Positions 17,567-26,826 of a stretch of 64,000 bases of DNA are shown here, piece by piece; positions within the stretch are counted from its first letter, which is position 1; each line of letters starts with the position of its first letter. The stretch is from positions 1 through 64,000 of the forward strand of contig CAMDQC010000006.1 in NCBI GenBank assembly GCA_945905735.1, read 5' to 3'. The translations under genes and the position numbers were made by a program. The DNA is from Prosthecobacter debontii (GTDB lineage Bacteria; Verrucomicrobiota; Verrucomicrobiia; Chthoniobacterales; Chthoniobacteraceae). Below the pieces are notes generated by a model. That model saw only the letters and a list, made by a program, of their open reading frames with translations. It ran no database searches and was not told the origin of the DNA.

Positions 17567-19486
17567 ATGGCTCACGATCACGCGCATGACGCCCACGGGC
17601 ATCACGACGACCACGGTCACGACGACCACCACGAGCTAGGCTTTTGGCGCAAATGGGTCTTCTCGACCGACCACAAGGTCATCGGAATGCAGTACACCGT
17701 CACAGGACTCGCGTTCCTGTTCTTCGGCTTCTGCTTGATGATGCTCATGCGCTGGACCATCGCCCAAGGCGGTGCCACGCCGCTTCCGGGCACGCTCGGG
17801 AGCTTGATGCACACGATTTTCGGCGACAACGTGTTCGTCGAAGTGGTGAAGGACGGAGTAAAAGGCTACACGCTCTCCTCGCAAGGCTACAACGTCTTCG
17901 GAGCGATGCACGGCACCATCATGGTGTTCTTCGGCATCGTGCCAATCGCGATGGCGGGCTTCGGCAACTTCGTCATGCCGCTCCAAATCGGCGCGGTGGA
18001 CATGGCCTTCCCTCGCCTGAACATGGCGAGCTTCTGGAGCTTCTTCATCAGTTGTATTTTCATGGTGGCGAGCTTCTTCGTCCCCGGCAGCGCCGCGAAG
18101 TCGGGCTGGACCAATTACCCGCCGCTCGCAGGCATTGCCGACCTTCCCGGCAGTGTCGATGCTTACGGCGATCTGCTCGGCGTTTGGACCAATGGCGGCA
18201 CGCTCTGGCTGCTCGGCATGGTGTTTAACATCACCGGCTCTTTGCTCGGCTCGATTAACTTCATTACCACCATCGTACAGCTCCGCGCACCGGGCATGAC
18301 TTGGGGGCGGCTCCCGTTCTTCTGCTGGGCGCAGTTCATCACCGCCTACCTGCTCCTGCTGGCCTTCCCGCCGCTAGAATCCGCAGCCGTGATGAACCTG
18401 TTCGACCGCGTGTTCGGCTCCTCGTTCTTCCAGCCTACCGGCCTCGTCGTCACCCAAGGAGGGACCGCCGCTGGGCTCGTCCCGCAATACTCTGGCGGCG
18501 GCTCGCCGATTCTGTGGCAGCATCTCTTTTGGTTCCTCGCACATCCGGAGGTCTATGTGCTCATTTTGCCGGGTATCGGCATGATTACCGAGATCATCGC
18601 CTGCAACACCCGCAAACCCATCTGGGGCTACAAGGCCATGGTCGGTGCGCTGTTCGTGCTGGCGTTCCTGTCGTTTATCGTGTGGGCGCACCACATGTAT
18701 ATGACGGGCATGGGGCCGAAAGTGTCCGCCTTCTTCCAGACGACGACGATCATGATTTCCGTGCCGTCGGTCATCTTGCTCACGGCGCTGCTCTTATCGC
18801 TATGGGGAGGATCGATCCGATTTAATACCCCGATGCTCTTTGCCACCGCGTTCCTGCCGATGTTCGGAATCGGCGGACTCACCGGAATCCCGCTCGCCTT
18901 CAACGCGATCGACCTTTTCATGCACGATACGTATTACGTCATCGCGCATTTCCACTACGTCGTCGCGCCGGGCACCATCTTCGCAATCTTCGCAGGGTGC
19001 TATCATTGGTATCCTAAAGCGACGGGCCGCTTCATGAGCGAGTTCTTGGGGAAAGTTCACTTCTGGGGATCGCTCGTCTCGATCAACGTCCTCTTCTTCC
19101 CGATGTTCCTGCAAGGCATGGCTGGCGTGCATCGCCGCTGGTGGGATGGCGGGCTCACCTACGCCAACACCGTCCCCCAGCAGTATCTCGACATGAACCA
19201 CACGGTTTCTTACGGCGCATGGGCGCTGGGGCTCTTCCAGCTCGTGTTCATCTTCAATTTCTTCTACAGTATCTTCCGCGGAAAGAAGATCCCGAACGAC
19301 AACCCTTGGAACGCCACCACCGTCGAGTGGGACACGCCAACTCCACCTCCACACGGCAACTTCATCAAGCCAATCGTCGTCTATCGCGCCGCCTACGAAT
19401 ACAGCGTTCCCGGAGCCGAAAAAGACTTCACACCGCAAACCGAGCCGCCGGCGGGCACCCCGCCACCGCCGCCGCCAGCACACTAA
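17567..19486 (+). CDS. ctaD: Cytochrome c oxidase subunit I (aa3-type)
   Basis: A 639-residue heme-copper oxidase subunit I with all metal ligands: His115 (low-spin heme), His326 and Tyr330 in HPEVY, His375-His376 (CuB), and His461/His463 in AHFHYV. Glu328 in HPEVY marks the D-channel type (A1). The residue aligning with the K-channel lysine is Leu404 (ISVPSVILLT where Paracoccus has AVPTGIKIFS). The N-terminus (residues 3-22) is extremely His/Asp-rich and may bind metal. It reduces oxygen and pumps protons in the cytoplasmic membrane. Confidence 0.95.
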   Translation: MAHDHAHDAHGHHDDHGHDDHHELGFWRKWVFSTDHKVIGMQYTVTGLAFLFFGFCLMMLMRWTIAQGGATPLPGTLGSLMHTIFGDNVFVEVVKDGVKGYTLSSQGYNVFGAMHGTIMVFFGIVPIAMAGFGNFVMPLQIGAVDMAFPRLNMASFWSFFISCIFMVASFFVPGSAAKSGWTNYPPLAGIADLPGSVDAYGDLLGVWTNGGTLWLLGMVFNITGSLLGSINFITTIVQLRAPGMTWGRLPFFCWAQFITAYLLLLAFPPLESAAVMNLFDRVFGSSFFQPTGLVVTQGGTAAGLVPQYSGGGSPILWQHLFWFLAHPEVYVLILPGIGMITEIIACNTRKPIWGYKAMVGALFVLAFLSFIVWAHHMYMTGMGPKVSAFFQTTTIMISVPSVILLTALLLSLWGGSIRFNTPMLFATAFLPMFGIGGLTGIPLAFNAIDLFMHDTYYVIAHFHYVVAPGTIFAIFAGCYHWYPKATGRFMSEFLGKVHFWGSLVSINVLFFPMFLQGMAGVHRRWWDGGLTYANTVPQQYLDMNHTVSYGAWALGLFQLVFIFNFFYSIFRGKKIPNDNPWNATTVEWDTPTPPPHGNFIKPIVVYRAAYEYSVPGAEKDFTPQTEPPAGTPPPPPPAH

Positions 19487-19493
19487 AGAAAAC

Positions 19494-20621
19494 ATGGAAA
19501 TCCCATACACAGTCCGGCCCCGTCCCGATACGGGCCTCGCGAATCCAAAGCTCGGCATCTGGCTCTTCCTAGCCTCCGAAGTCATGCTCTTCGGCGGTCT
19601 CTTCGCCGGTTACATCTTCATGCGCCTCGGCTCTGACCCGTGGATGTGGCCAAAAGGATGGCTCAACGTCCCAGTCGGCACCTTCAACACCTTCGTGCTC
19701 ATCGCATCGTCCGTGACCGTCATCCTCGCGTGGGAGTCGCTCAAGATGCGGAACCTGAAGATGTACAAGATTTGGCTCTTCATCACCTTCATGTGCGGAT
19801 TGCTCTTCTTGGGCATCAAGCTGTCCTTTGAATGGCCTGCGAAGTTCGGACATTTCGGCGCTTACATTCAAAAAGAAGTAGCCCACAAATACGAACCTGC
19901 CTTAGGAAACGAAGATCGGGTTGAGGATGGAAAAGTATTTGACGGGCATTTGAAGAGGAAAGGGTACCCACGTCTCTTCATCGGCGGGCATTTGACCGAG
20001 AAAAAAGACGACCCTTATGCGCTCGACGCATCTAGCGTTCCGTTTGTGCCAGAGGCAAATCTCGATGCAGTTCTCGCTCTCGGGAAGGACGAAAAAGACC
20101 CTGCCAAGAAAGCAAAACTCCTCCACACCCGTGAGGTCACGCTGAAGGGAATCGTAGTCCGTCCTGCGGACATTGCGGAACTCAACAAGGAGCCGCTCGA
20201 CCCAGCGAAGAAGAAGGAAATCCTTCAACGGATGAATACCATCCACTTCCATAAGCTCGACGAGGCGAATGGCAGGCCGTATGACCCCGCTAACGACCGA
20301 CCAAAGTTTGAGTTGCGACCTCAATTCGTGGACTCGCACCTCGTCCTCGACAAACGCGACCTCATCGCTGGCCACGGCCCGCTCGTCCCCAAGCTCAACA
20401 CGTATCTGGCCACCTACTTCATGATCACCGGCCTCCACGGTGCCCACGTCCTGGCCGGCTGTATCTGCTTCATCTACTTCTGGCTCCCCATCAAAGGCGG
20501 CGCGAAGCTCTTCCACACCAACCCCGAGCAACTCTGCAACCGAATCGAAGTCTCCGGCCTCTTCTGGCACTTGGTGGACCTTATCTGGATCTTCGTATTC
20601 CCAATCTTCTATCTCTTGTAG
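19494..20621 (+). CDS. ctaE: Cytochrome c oxidase subunit III with large insertion
   Basis: A 375-residue protein with subunit III helices at about 23-46, 63-84, 94-114, 302-331 and 356-375 (LATYFMITGLHGAHVLAG is typical). Bacterial homologues of this form are near 200 residues. The extra ~170 residues lie between the third and fourth of these helices as a hydrophilic Lys/Asp/Pro-rich domain. The gene lies seven bases after ctaD. The insertion is in frame with normal codon use and so appears to be a real domain. Confidence 0.9.
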   Translation: MEIPYTVRPRPDTGLANPKLGIWLFLASEVMLFGGLFAGYIFMRLGSDPWMWPKGWLNVPVGTFNTFVLIASSVTVILAWESLKMRNLKMYKIWLFITFMCGLLFLGIKLSFEWPAKFGHFGAYIQKEVAHKYEPALGNEDRVEDGKVFDGHLKRKGYPRLFIGGHLTEKKDDPYALDASSVPFVPEANLDAVLALGKDEKDPAKKAKLLHTREVTLKGIVVRPADIAELNKEPLDPAKKKEILQRMNTIHFHKLDEANGRPYDPANDRPKFELRPQFVDSHLVLDKRDLIAGHGPLVPKLNTYLATYFMITGLHGAHVLAGCICFIYFWLPIKGGAKLFHTNPEQLCNRIEVSGLFWHLVDLIWIFVFPIFYLL

Positions 20622-20627
20622 CGCACT

Positions 20628-21041
20628 ATGTCCGACCACTCTGCAACTGTTGACCACAAAGCTGACGACCACGGCCACGCCGCCGCACACGGGAGCATGT
20701 TTGACCATGTGAAGGTCTATCTCATCATCGGCGCGCTCCTGTTCATCTTCACCGCCATCACCGTCGCCCTCTCCTATATTGATTTCGATAAAATCGGTCT
20801 CTTCATCTGGGCGTTCGACAAAATCGGCGTCCATGGATTTGCCATCAACATCGTCATCGGAATGATCGTCGCCACCTTCAAAGTCTGCCTCGTTGGCGCG
20901 TGGTTCATGCACTTAAAACAAGAGACGAAAGAAATCTGGCGTCCGCTGCTCTTCACCTTCTTCTTCGTCACCGCGCTCTTCCTCCTCTTCGTATTTGCCT
21001 ACTCGGATCCCATCCCCGGCAGCGTCCACTGGCACCACTAA
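20628..21041 (+). CDS. ctaF: Cytochrome c oxidase subunit IV (prokaryotic)
   Basis: A 137-residue protein with three transmembrane helices and the WFMHLKQE loop typical of the small prokaryotic subunit IV. Like ctaD, it has a His/Asp-rich N-terminus (DHSATVDHKADDHGH). It lies six bases after ctaE in the oxidase operon. Confidence 0.88.
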   Translation: MSDHSATVDHKADDHGHAAAHGSMFDHVKVYLIIGALLFIFTAITVALSYIDFDKIGLFIWAFDKIGVHGFAINIVIGMIVATFKVCLVGAWFMHLKQETKEIWRPLLFTFFFVTALFLLFVFAYSDPIPGSVHWHH

Positions 21042-21050
21042 CCGCACACC

Positions 21051-21233
21051 ATGTCGCTCCGATACTTTCACATCTTCTTCATCCTTCTCAGCGCCACCCT
21101 TTGCGCCGGAGTTGCTTGGTGGAACGTGGAAAACAGCGGCACGAGCGAAATGACCTACGGCTTCGCTGCCATCGCCGCCCTCCTCCCCATCTACGGCATC
21201 CGTTTTATGAAAAGGAGCAAGTCACTCGTCTAA
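21051..21233 (+). CDS. Small membrane protein in the oxidase operon
   Basis: A 60-residue peptide with two hydrophobic stretches (about 3-24 and 35-52) and a basic end (MKRSKSLV). It is placed between subunit IV and subunit II, and its stop overlaps the next start (TAATG). It may be an extra small oxidase subunit; no family recognised. Confidence 0.6.
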   Translation: MSLRYFHIFFILLSATLCAGVAWWNVENSGTSEMTYGFAAIAALLPIYGIRFMKRSKSLV

Positions 21234-21454
21234 TGCGCACACTCCTCGCACTCACCACCTTCGCCGCCCTCCAAACTCGCGCCACCGCCTGCGCCGTCTG
21301 CATGGGCAGCGATGATGCCACCCTGCGCAATGCCTCCAACTCCACCCTCTGGGTTCTCCTCGCCCTCGTCGGCTTCATCTTCCTCGCCACCGCAGCCACC
21401 GCAATTTTCCTATGGCGCAAAGCCCTAGCCGCACCAACCACTTCCAACGCCTGA
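21233..21454 (+). CDS. Small membrane protein with CxxC motif
   Basis: A 73-residue protein starting at the ATG at 21233, overlapping the previous stop. It has a signal-like start, then CAVCMGSDDATLRNASN and one transmembrane helix at about 38-60. The paired cysteines just outside the membrane could bind copper or act in redox handling of the CuA subunit encoded next. That function is inferred from position only. Confidence 0.6.
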   Translation: MRTLLALTTFAALQTRATACAVCMGSDDATLRNASNSTLWVLLALVGFIFLATAATAIFLWRKALAAPTTSNA

Positions 21455-21455
21455 T

Positions 21456-22310
21456 ATGACGCTCGCCGCATTTACCGACCTGTTCGATCTCAACAAGCTC
21501 ATGGGCATCGTGCCCAACCACTCCGAGCATGGCAAAGAGATCGACCACATGCTCAACTTCTGCCACTGGTTCATGTTCCTCCTCTTCATCGGCTGGATCA
21601 CCTACTTCCTCTACGCCGTCTGGCGCTTCCGCGCCTCCAAGAACCCCAAAGCCAGCTACCACGGTGTCACCAACCACGTCTCCACCCACCTCGAAGCCAG
21701 CGTCGTCATCATCGAAGCCGTCATCCTCCTCGGCTTCGCCATCCCACTCTGGGGCAAGCGCGTCAACGACGCCCCCACCGAAGACAAAAACCCCCTCCGA
21801 ATTCGCGCCATCGGCTACCAATTCGGCTGGTTCTTCCACTACTCCGGCCCCGACCAGAAGTTCGGCGCACAAAACCCACGCTTCGTCGGCGACGGCAACA
21901 ACCTCGGCATCGACCCCAACGACCCCAACTCCGCCGACGACATGATCGCCACGAGCAACATGCACCTTGAGAACCAACGTGCCACCGTCATCCGCGTCAG
22001 CAGCCGCGACGTCATCCACGGCTTCTGCCTCCCCCAAATGCGCATCCAGCAAGACGCCACGCCGGGTCTCGAAGCGCCCATGTGGTTCCGCCCCATCACC
22101 ACCGGCGCATGGGACATCATCTGCTCCCAGCTCTGCGGAGCCGGCCACTTCGGGATGCGCGCCGACTACACCTCCGAGGAAAAGAAAGACTTCGACGCCT
22201 GGTTCAAAGACCAACAGGAAGCCACGCAAAAAATCTTCGCCGCCCAACGCGAACTCCTCAAAAAGCGAGCCGCCGAACAAGCCGCTGCCAACCTTGGGAA
22301 GCACCACTAG
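21456..22310 (+). CDS. ctaC: Cytochrome c oxidase subunit II (CuA)
   Basis: A 284-residue protein with two N-terminal transmembrane helices and a cupredoxin domain holding the CuA site: His in DVIHGFCLP, then CSQLCGAGHFGM with both cysteines, His and Met. There is no attached cytochrome c domain, so the separate cytochromes upstream must deliver electrons. It is the last gene of the operon, whereas subunit II commonly comes first. The C-terminus is a helical Lys/Glu/Ala/Gln tail. Confidence 0.95.
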   Translation: MTLAAFTDLFDLNKLMGIVPNHSEHGKEIDHMLNFCHWFMFLLFIGWITYFLYAVWRFRASKNPKASYHGVTNHVSTHLEASVVIIEAVILLGFAIPLWGKRVNDAPTEDKNPLRIRAIGYQFGWFFHYSGPDQKFGAQNPRFVGDGNNLGIDPNDPNSADDMIATSNMHLENQRATVIRVSSRDVIHGFCLPQMRIQQDATPGLEAPMWFRPITTGAWDIICSQLCGAGHFGMRADYTSEEKKDFDAWFKDQQEATQKIFAAQRELLKKRAAEQAAANLGKHH

Positions 22311-22394
22311 GCCTGAGCGAAGGCGACATTTTCAACCCGTGTCGGTTGACGGGGTGACAGGGGAAATGTCCACGACTGAGGAGGCTATGCGTCC

Positions 22395-23105
22395 TCATGG
22401 ACTCGGCCATTTTGCACGGACGGTGCGCTCCCATTCGTCGGCCATCAATTGGTGGCCCGAGTAGGTCGGATGGACGCCATCCCAGATCCAGTGTTCCGCG
22501 GGCGCGACTTTGCATGCCGCATCGAACACCGGCTGAAAGCGCACGAGCGCCGCGCCGTATTTGGCAGCGAGCCGCGCGACCACATCCTGCCGAGCCTGGA
22601 CGCCGGCACGCCACGTTTCATAGTTCTCCTTCCGCTTTCCGACCGGCAGCGTGAACGGCTCGCCTAGGACGAGTCGCAGTTTGGGGTTGGCAGTCATAGC
22701 CTCGGCGAGCAAGGCATCATAGACTTGCTCATATTGATCCAGCGGCACGTCGTGCGAATGATCGTTGATGCCGACGAGGATGCTGAGCACGTCGGGTTTT
22801 AGCTCGATCGTGTCTTTGGCCCAGCGCTTCTGGAGCGCGAGCACCGTATTGCCCGACACTCCGCGATTCATGAAGTCGAGGTTCAGCGCCGCAAATGCCG
22901 CCCCGTATTTCGCGGCGATGATGAAGGCATACCCGTGACCAAGGATGTGATTCGGATCGGCATTGCGCCCGCGATTGCCATCGGTGATCGAGTCGCCTTG
23001 GAAGAGAATGCGCGCGCCCGGTGCGAACACTGCGACGGGCTCCGCCGATTGGAGCGAGCGGAAGAATGCGGCGAAAAGGAGAATGGAAAAGAGGATCGTT
23101 TTCAT
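22395..23105 (-). CDS. Secreted SGNH/GDSL-type hydrolase
   Basis: A 236-residue protein with a signal peptide (first ~20 residues) and the four SGNH blocks: FQGDSITDG (nucleophile Ser), NRGVSGN, VGINDHS and WDGVHPTYSGH (Asp and His). Such enzymes remove ester groups from polysaccharides or lipids; the substrate is unknown. It lies six bases downstream of the GT25-like gene on the same strand, so the two probably form an operon. Confidence 0.85.
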   Translation of the reverse strand: MKTILFSILLFAAFFRSLQSAEPVAVFAPGARILFQGDSITDGNRGRNADPNHILGHGYAFIIAAKYGAAFAALNLDFMNRGVSGNTVLALQKRWAKDTIELKPDVLSILVGINDHSHDVPLDQYEQVYDALLAEAMTANPKLRLVLGEPFTLPVGKRKENYETWRAGVQARQDVVARLAAKYGAALVRFQPVFDAACKVAPAEHWIWDGVHPTYSGHQLMADEWERTVRAKWPSP

Positions 23106-23111
23106 GGTGCT

Positions 23112-24338
23112 TTATTGGGCCGCTACTTGGACCGTGGTCGCGGGCGAGATGCCAGCGGCATTTACCGCGGTCACTTGGTAATAGTAGTCGCTGCCGCTGT
23201 TGAGACCTTTCACCTTGGCATTCTTATCGGTGTTCCCTTTGTCGAAGTAAGTCGTTTCCAAGAGCGCGGGCAAAAACTCCGTCGGCCAGGAAAACGATCG
23301 GTTTGGTGTGGATGATCGGTAGATGACATAGCCCGTGGCTCCGGGCACGGGCGACCAATTCAGCACAATGCCCGTGCCTTCCCGGAATTTCTTCCATCCG
23401 CCTGTGAGCGCCGACGCCACGCCCGCCTTCCACACACCCGCCACCCGCTCCCGCGAAATCCCCACATGCGACCACCCCGGCAACAGCTCCCGATCCGACG
23501 CCTCCCGCGCGATCATCGACAGCCACTTCGCCAGCTTTTCGTCCGACTCCACACACGCATCCAGCCCGATGTCCTCGCACGTCCCCGGCTTCAAGTTGTT
23601 CCCACAATGAACGCCCGCCGGCGCGAAACCCGCACTCCCCGGCACCTCCACAAACGGCAGTCGCCCCGCCCACGACCGCGGATGCCACCACAGCGTCGCA
23701 TTCACCCGGCCCGTGATGCTGCTCTTCCCCCCACGCTGCCCCGCCAGCCAGCGCCGAGCGCAATACGCCGGCCACAACTCACGTTCATGCGCCCGCCCCA
23801 TCTGATGATCAATATGCCAGCCCCCGCGCGCCGTCGCAAAATCCACCGCATTCGTCACGTGATACTGAAACCGCGCCAGCGCCCGCCGATGCACCGCATA
23901 AGCATGCGTCCGGTTCACATTCCCCGCCCGCATCACCGCCGCCCGGCCCGACAGCGCCACCGGCTCCCGCAAATGCTCCCCGCCGAGATAAAGCTGCCCC
24001 CAATCCTCCGGCAACTCCGCCATCACCCGCCCCAGCCGCTCGCACGCATCCGCGCGAAAAGTGGCATCATCCTCGATCACAAAATACGACTCCACTCCAT
24101 CCATCGCCGCATCCTGCGCCATCCGTACATGCGAGCAAAAACACCCCCAAGCCCCTTCCCCCGCCCGAAACCAAATCGGCGCCGGACAAACACTCCCCGC
24201 CACCGCCCGCACCCAAGTCACCCGCGCCAAATCCACAATCCCCACCTCCCGCAAATGCCCCTCCAAAACCGCCCGCCGCTCCTCCGCGCCGGGCAGCGTG
24301 AGGATGAAAACTTTCTCGAAGGTGTCGGTGAGTGTCAT
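23112..24338 (-). CDS. GT25-like glycosyltransferase fused to a fibronectin type III domain
   Basis: A 408-residue protein. The N-terminal ~220 residues resemble glycosyltransferase family 25 (FILTLPGAEERRAVLEGHL, then VIEDDATFRADA, the acidic nucleotide-sugar site). From about residue 322 to the end is a fibronectin III-like domain (IVLNWSPVPGATGYVIYRSS ... YYYQVTAVNAAG). There is no signal peptide, which is odd for a protein with an FnIII domain. The hydrolase gene follows closely. Confidence 0.7.
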   Translation of the reverse strand: MTLTDTFEKVFILTLPGAEERRAVLEGHLREVGIVDLARVTWVRAVAGSVCPAPIWFRAGEGAWGCFCSHVRMAQDAAMDGVESYFVIEDDATFRADACERLGRVMAELPEDWGQLYLGGEHLREPVALSGRAAVMRAGNVNRTHAYAVHRRALARFQYHVTNAVDFATARGGWHIDHQMGRAHERELWPAYCARRWLAGQRGGKSSITGRVNATLWWHPRSWAGRLPFVEVPGSAGFAPAGVHCGNNLKPGTCEDIGLDACVESDEKLAKWLSMIAREASDRELLPGWSHVGISRERVAGVWKAGVASALTGGWKKFREGTGIVLNWSPVPGATGYVIYRSSTPNRSFSWPTEFLPALLETTYFDKGNTDKNAKVKGLNSGSDYYYQVTAVNAAGISPATTVQVAAQ

Positions 24339-24432
24339 AGGCGGCGTTCAAGTCCCAACATCCGCCATTCACTCGCGCGGTGGCAATAAAGGAAGATGTC
24401 GAACACCGTGTCCTTCATCCCTTGCAGCAACA

Positions 24433-25473
24433 TCACCCCCTGCGAGGGATGCGGATACTCTCGTTGCTTCCGCGAACGAGGATTTCTTCCGGCGACCACG
24501 AAAGCTGAATTGACTCAGGCCCAGTGTCCTCGTGCGTTGCCATTTCCGTCAACGGTGGGCGGATATACCGTTCCAGAAACACAGCCATCGTCTTGCCTGC
24601 TTTGGAATCCATGTGTGCCCAAGCGTCGGCCCCTACGTAATGCCTGCCTCCGTTGGCGGCGAACTTGGCGATCAATTCCTTGAGGCGCGGCGAAGGTGTG
24701 GGATCGAGCACTACGAGAACCGGCGTCAGACCCGCCGCTCGACACTCTACCGGGAAGGACAGCTCTTCGCCAAAGCGCCCCTGTCCGCTGGCGGCAATCG
24801 TGACGCGCAGTTTGAATTCGTAAGCCAGTTGGTTCTCTCCGTCGTAGCAATCAATCTGTCGGCCGTCGCTCGTCAGTTGGCCGTTGTCGTTGAGCCTCTT
24901 CACCGGCGAATTTTTATGTCCAACCGCTTCGCCACCGAGACAGCTCGCGATGACGGGTTCAAAAAGGTAACCTGTTTCCTGTGCTGCTCGTCCGTCCACA
25001 TCGTAAATCCATTTTCGCCAGACGAGCCAGGCTGCAAGCAGTTCGTGATGCACACCGCCAAACTCCAAAAGGCTTCGCGGCCCGATCTGATTCATCGTCG
25101 GACGCGGCTGAGTGGACAGGATGCGCTGATACTTGCGGCGACGCTTGTGAAGCGCGGCAAGGTTCGCGAAGTAGAGGCCGAAATCTGGCTCGTGCGCAAC
25201 GCACGCCGCCAAGCTCTCCACCAGCGCCGTTGCCGATGGGCACTCGGCTTGTGCGATTTGAAACCACGCCAGAGGCAGACGGTAGTAATCCGAACTTGGT
25301 GCAGGAGCAGAAAGGGGCGGCAGTTGCGAGACCGACGCTTCGATTGAGAGGTCGCAGCAGCACTGCGTGAGTAGGCAAAATAACTCGTTCTCCGAGAGTG
25401 TAACGCGGTCGTCGCCACTGCCGAGAAGACGTGCGGCACTGAATAACTTTTTGATTTCGATGGGTATTGGCAT
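24433..25473 (-). CDS. Type II restriction endonuclease, possibly ApaLI-like
   Basis: A 346-residue protein directly after the C5 methyltransferase gene (two bases apart). A PD-(D/E)XK nuclease core is visible: Asp208 in GRQIDCYDG and Glu219-x-Lys221 in AYEFKLRV. The motif SGQGRFGEELSFP and the WRKWIYDVDGR stretch recall ApaLI-type enzymes from memory. The recognition site cannot be proven from the sequence. It is expected to cut DNA not protected by the neighbouring methylase. Confidence 0.72.
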   Translation of the reverse strand: MPIPIEIKKLFSAARLLGSGDDRVTLSENELFCLLTQCCCDLSIEASVSQLPPLSAPAPSSDYYRLPLAWFQIAQAECPSATALVESLAACVAHEPDFGLYFANLAALHKRRRKYQRILSTQPRPTMNQIGPRSLLEFGGVHHELLAAWLVWRKWIYDVDGRAAQETGYLFEPVIASCLGGEAVGHKNSPVKRLNDNGQLTSDGRQIDCYDGENQLAYEFKLRVTIAASGQGRFGEELSFPVECRAAGLTPVLVVLDPTPSPRLKELIAKFAANGGRHYVGADAWAHMDSKAGKTMAVFLERYIRPPLTEMATHEDTGPESIQLSWSPEEILVRGSNESIRIPRRG

Positions 25474-25475
25474 GG

Positions 25476-26825
25476 TCAGGCTTTTGGTTTTTCAAACAAC
25501 ACGAGTTGTTCTTCCTTCGATTCCACTAACTCGGTGAGCACGACTTCGGTTCGGGCCAGTGCCGGACTCATGCCTTCGGAGCGAGTCAGGCAAAAACGGA
25601 GCGTCGGATGGGCTGAACTGTTGTAGCGCACGTCAAAGCCGTATTCCTTCGCGATATGTTCCGCCACTGTGCGAGCAAGCATCGGGGGAATAGCATTGCC
25701 AATTTGCTGGATACGACTGCCCGCGCTCCCGGCGAAGACAAACGAGTCGGGAAACGTCTGCAATCGGGCGCACTCCCGCAAGGTGAGCAATCGGTCTTCG
25801 GTCGGATGCACAAACTCCCTCGTCGCCGCGCTCGTGATGGTCAGGCTGGGTTCATCCGCAAAGAAACGCTTCAGGCCGGATGGAGCGCCCCCGCGTCGCT
25901 CGACGGGAGTGCCATCCATCACGCGACGAAACGCCCGGCGGCGAAACGACTCGTGCTGCAAATGCTCCGGCAAGTCCTTCATCGTCTGTCCCGGCTTCAG
26001 CCCCCGCACCCGTTCCAATTGGATTTCCGAGAGTGCTGGCGAAAAGTGGTCCGTCACCGTCTTTGCGTCTCCCCTGAGATAAGTCTGCAATTCGTTTTTC
26101 GGTGGACCGATGTGCGCGAGCGCCTTCCCCGCATCCGTGGTTGCCGGTGGCAAATCGCTCGTCGCCGTCGAGAAGGTGATTTCACCCTTACGGAAAATGC
26201 TCCCCGAAAACAGAGTGACAGCCTCGGGAAATACAAAGTCATGCCCGGTTCGATTCCCCACGATGAGCACCCGCTTGCGCCGCTGAGGCACGCCATAGCC
26301 CTGCGCATAAACCTTCTCCAAATTGACCGAGTAGCCCGCGCCGAGAAACGCCTCCACCGCGTCGCGAACATGCAGCCCGCCATCGTTTGTCAGCAACCCC
26401 TCGACATTCTCCATCACGAACCATTTGGGTCGGATGCCTTCGAGCAGCCGCACGTAATGGCGAACCAGCGAATTGCGAGGGTCCTCGCCCGACTTCATCC
26501 CGGCACTGCTAAACCCCTGACACGGCGGCCCACCCAGCAAAATGTCGAGTTCTCCAGAGCGGAGACCGACTTTATCCAGCAACATCTCCGGCCCGAGGTC
26601 GCGAACATCCGCCACCTCACAAGGCGTTTCGGGAAAGTTCCGCCGATAAGACTCCATCGCATCGCGGTCGATGTCCGTTGCAAACCGGACGTCGAAACCC
26701 GCTTGCTGGAACCCAAGCGAGCAACCACCCGCGCCAGCGAAGAGACTGATGGCAGTCGGTTTTTGGACAAGCCGTTTGGAACGCTGCGCTGCGACACCTT
26801 CGATGATGGGTTCATTGAAGCTCAT
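25476..26825 (-). CDS. DNA (cytosine-5) methyltransferase
   Basis: A 449-residue C5 methylase. I chose the ATG at 26825 because it follows the upstream stop by one base; a longer start at 26891 would overlap that gene. Motifs seen: FAGAGG (29-34, AdoMet binding), GGPPCQGFSSAG with catalytic Cys102, ENVEG (from 139), QRRKRVLIVG and GNAIPP near the C-terminus. It should protect host DNA against the endonuclease encoded next. It has lower GC than the respiratory operon, in keeping with transfer. Confidence 0.93.
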   Translation of the reverse strand: MSFNEPIIEGVAAQRSKRLVQKPTAISLFAGAGGCSLGFQQAGFDVRFATDIDRDAMESYRRNFPETPCEVADVRDLGPEMLLDKVGLRSGELDILLGGPPCQGFSSAGMKSGEDPRNSLVRHYVRLLEGIRPKWFVMENVEGLLTNDGGLHVRDAVEAFLGAGYSVNLEKVYAQGYGVPQRRKRVLIVGNRTGHDFVFPEAVTLFSGSIFRKGEITFSTATSDLPPATTDAGKALAHIGPPKNELQTYLRGDAKTVTDHFSPALSEIQLERVRGLKPGQTMKDLPEHLQHESFRRRAFRRVMDGTPVERRGGAPSGLKRFFADEPSLTITSAATREFVHPTEDRLLTLRECARLQTFPDSFVFAGSAGSRIQQIGNAIPPMLARTVAEHIAKEYGFDVRYNSSAHPTLRFCLTRSEGMSPALARTEVVLTELVESKEEQLVLFEKPKA

Positions 26826-26826
26826 T

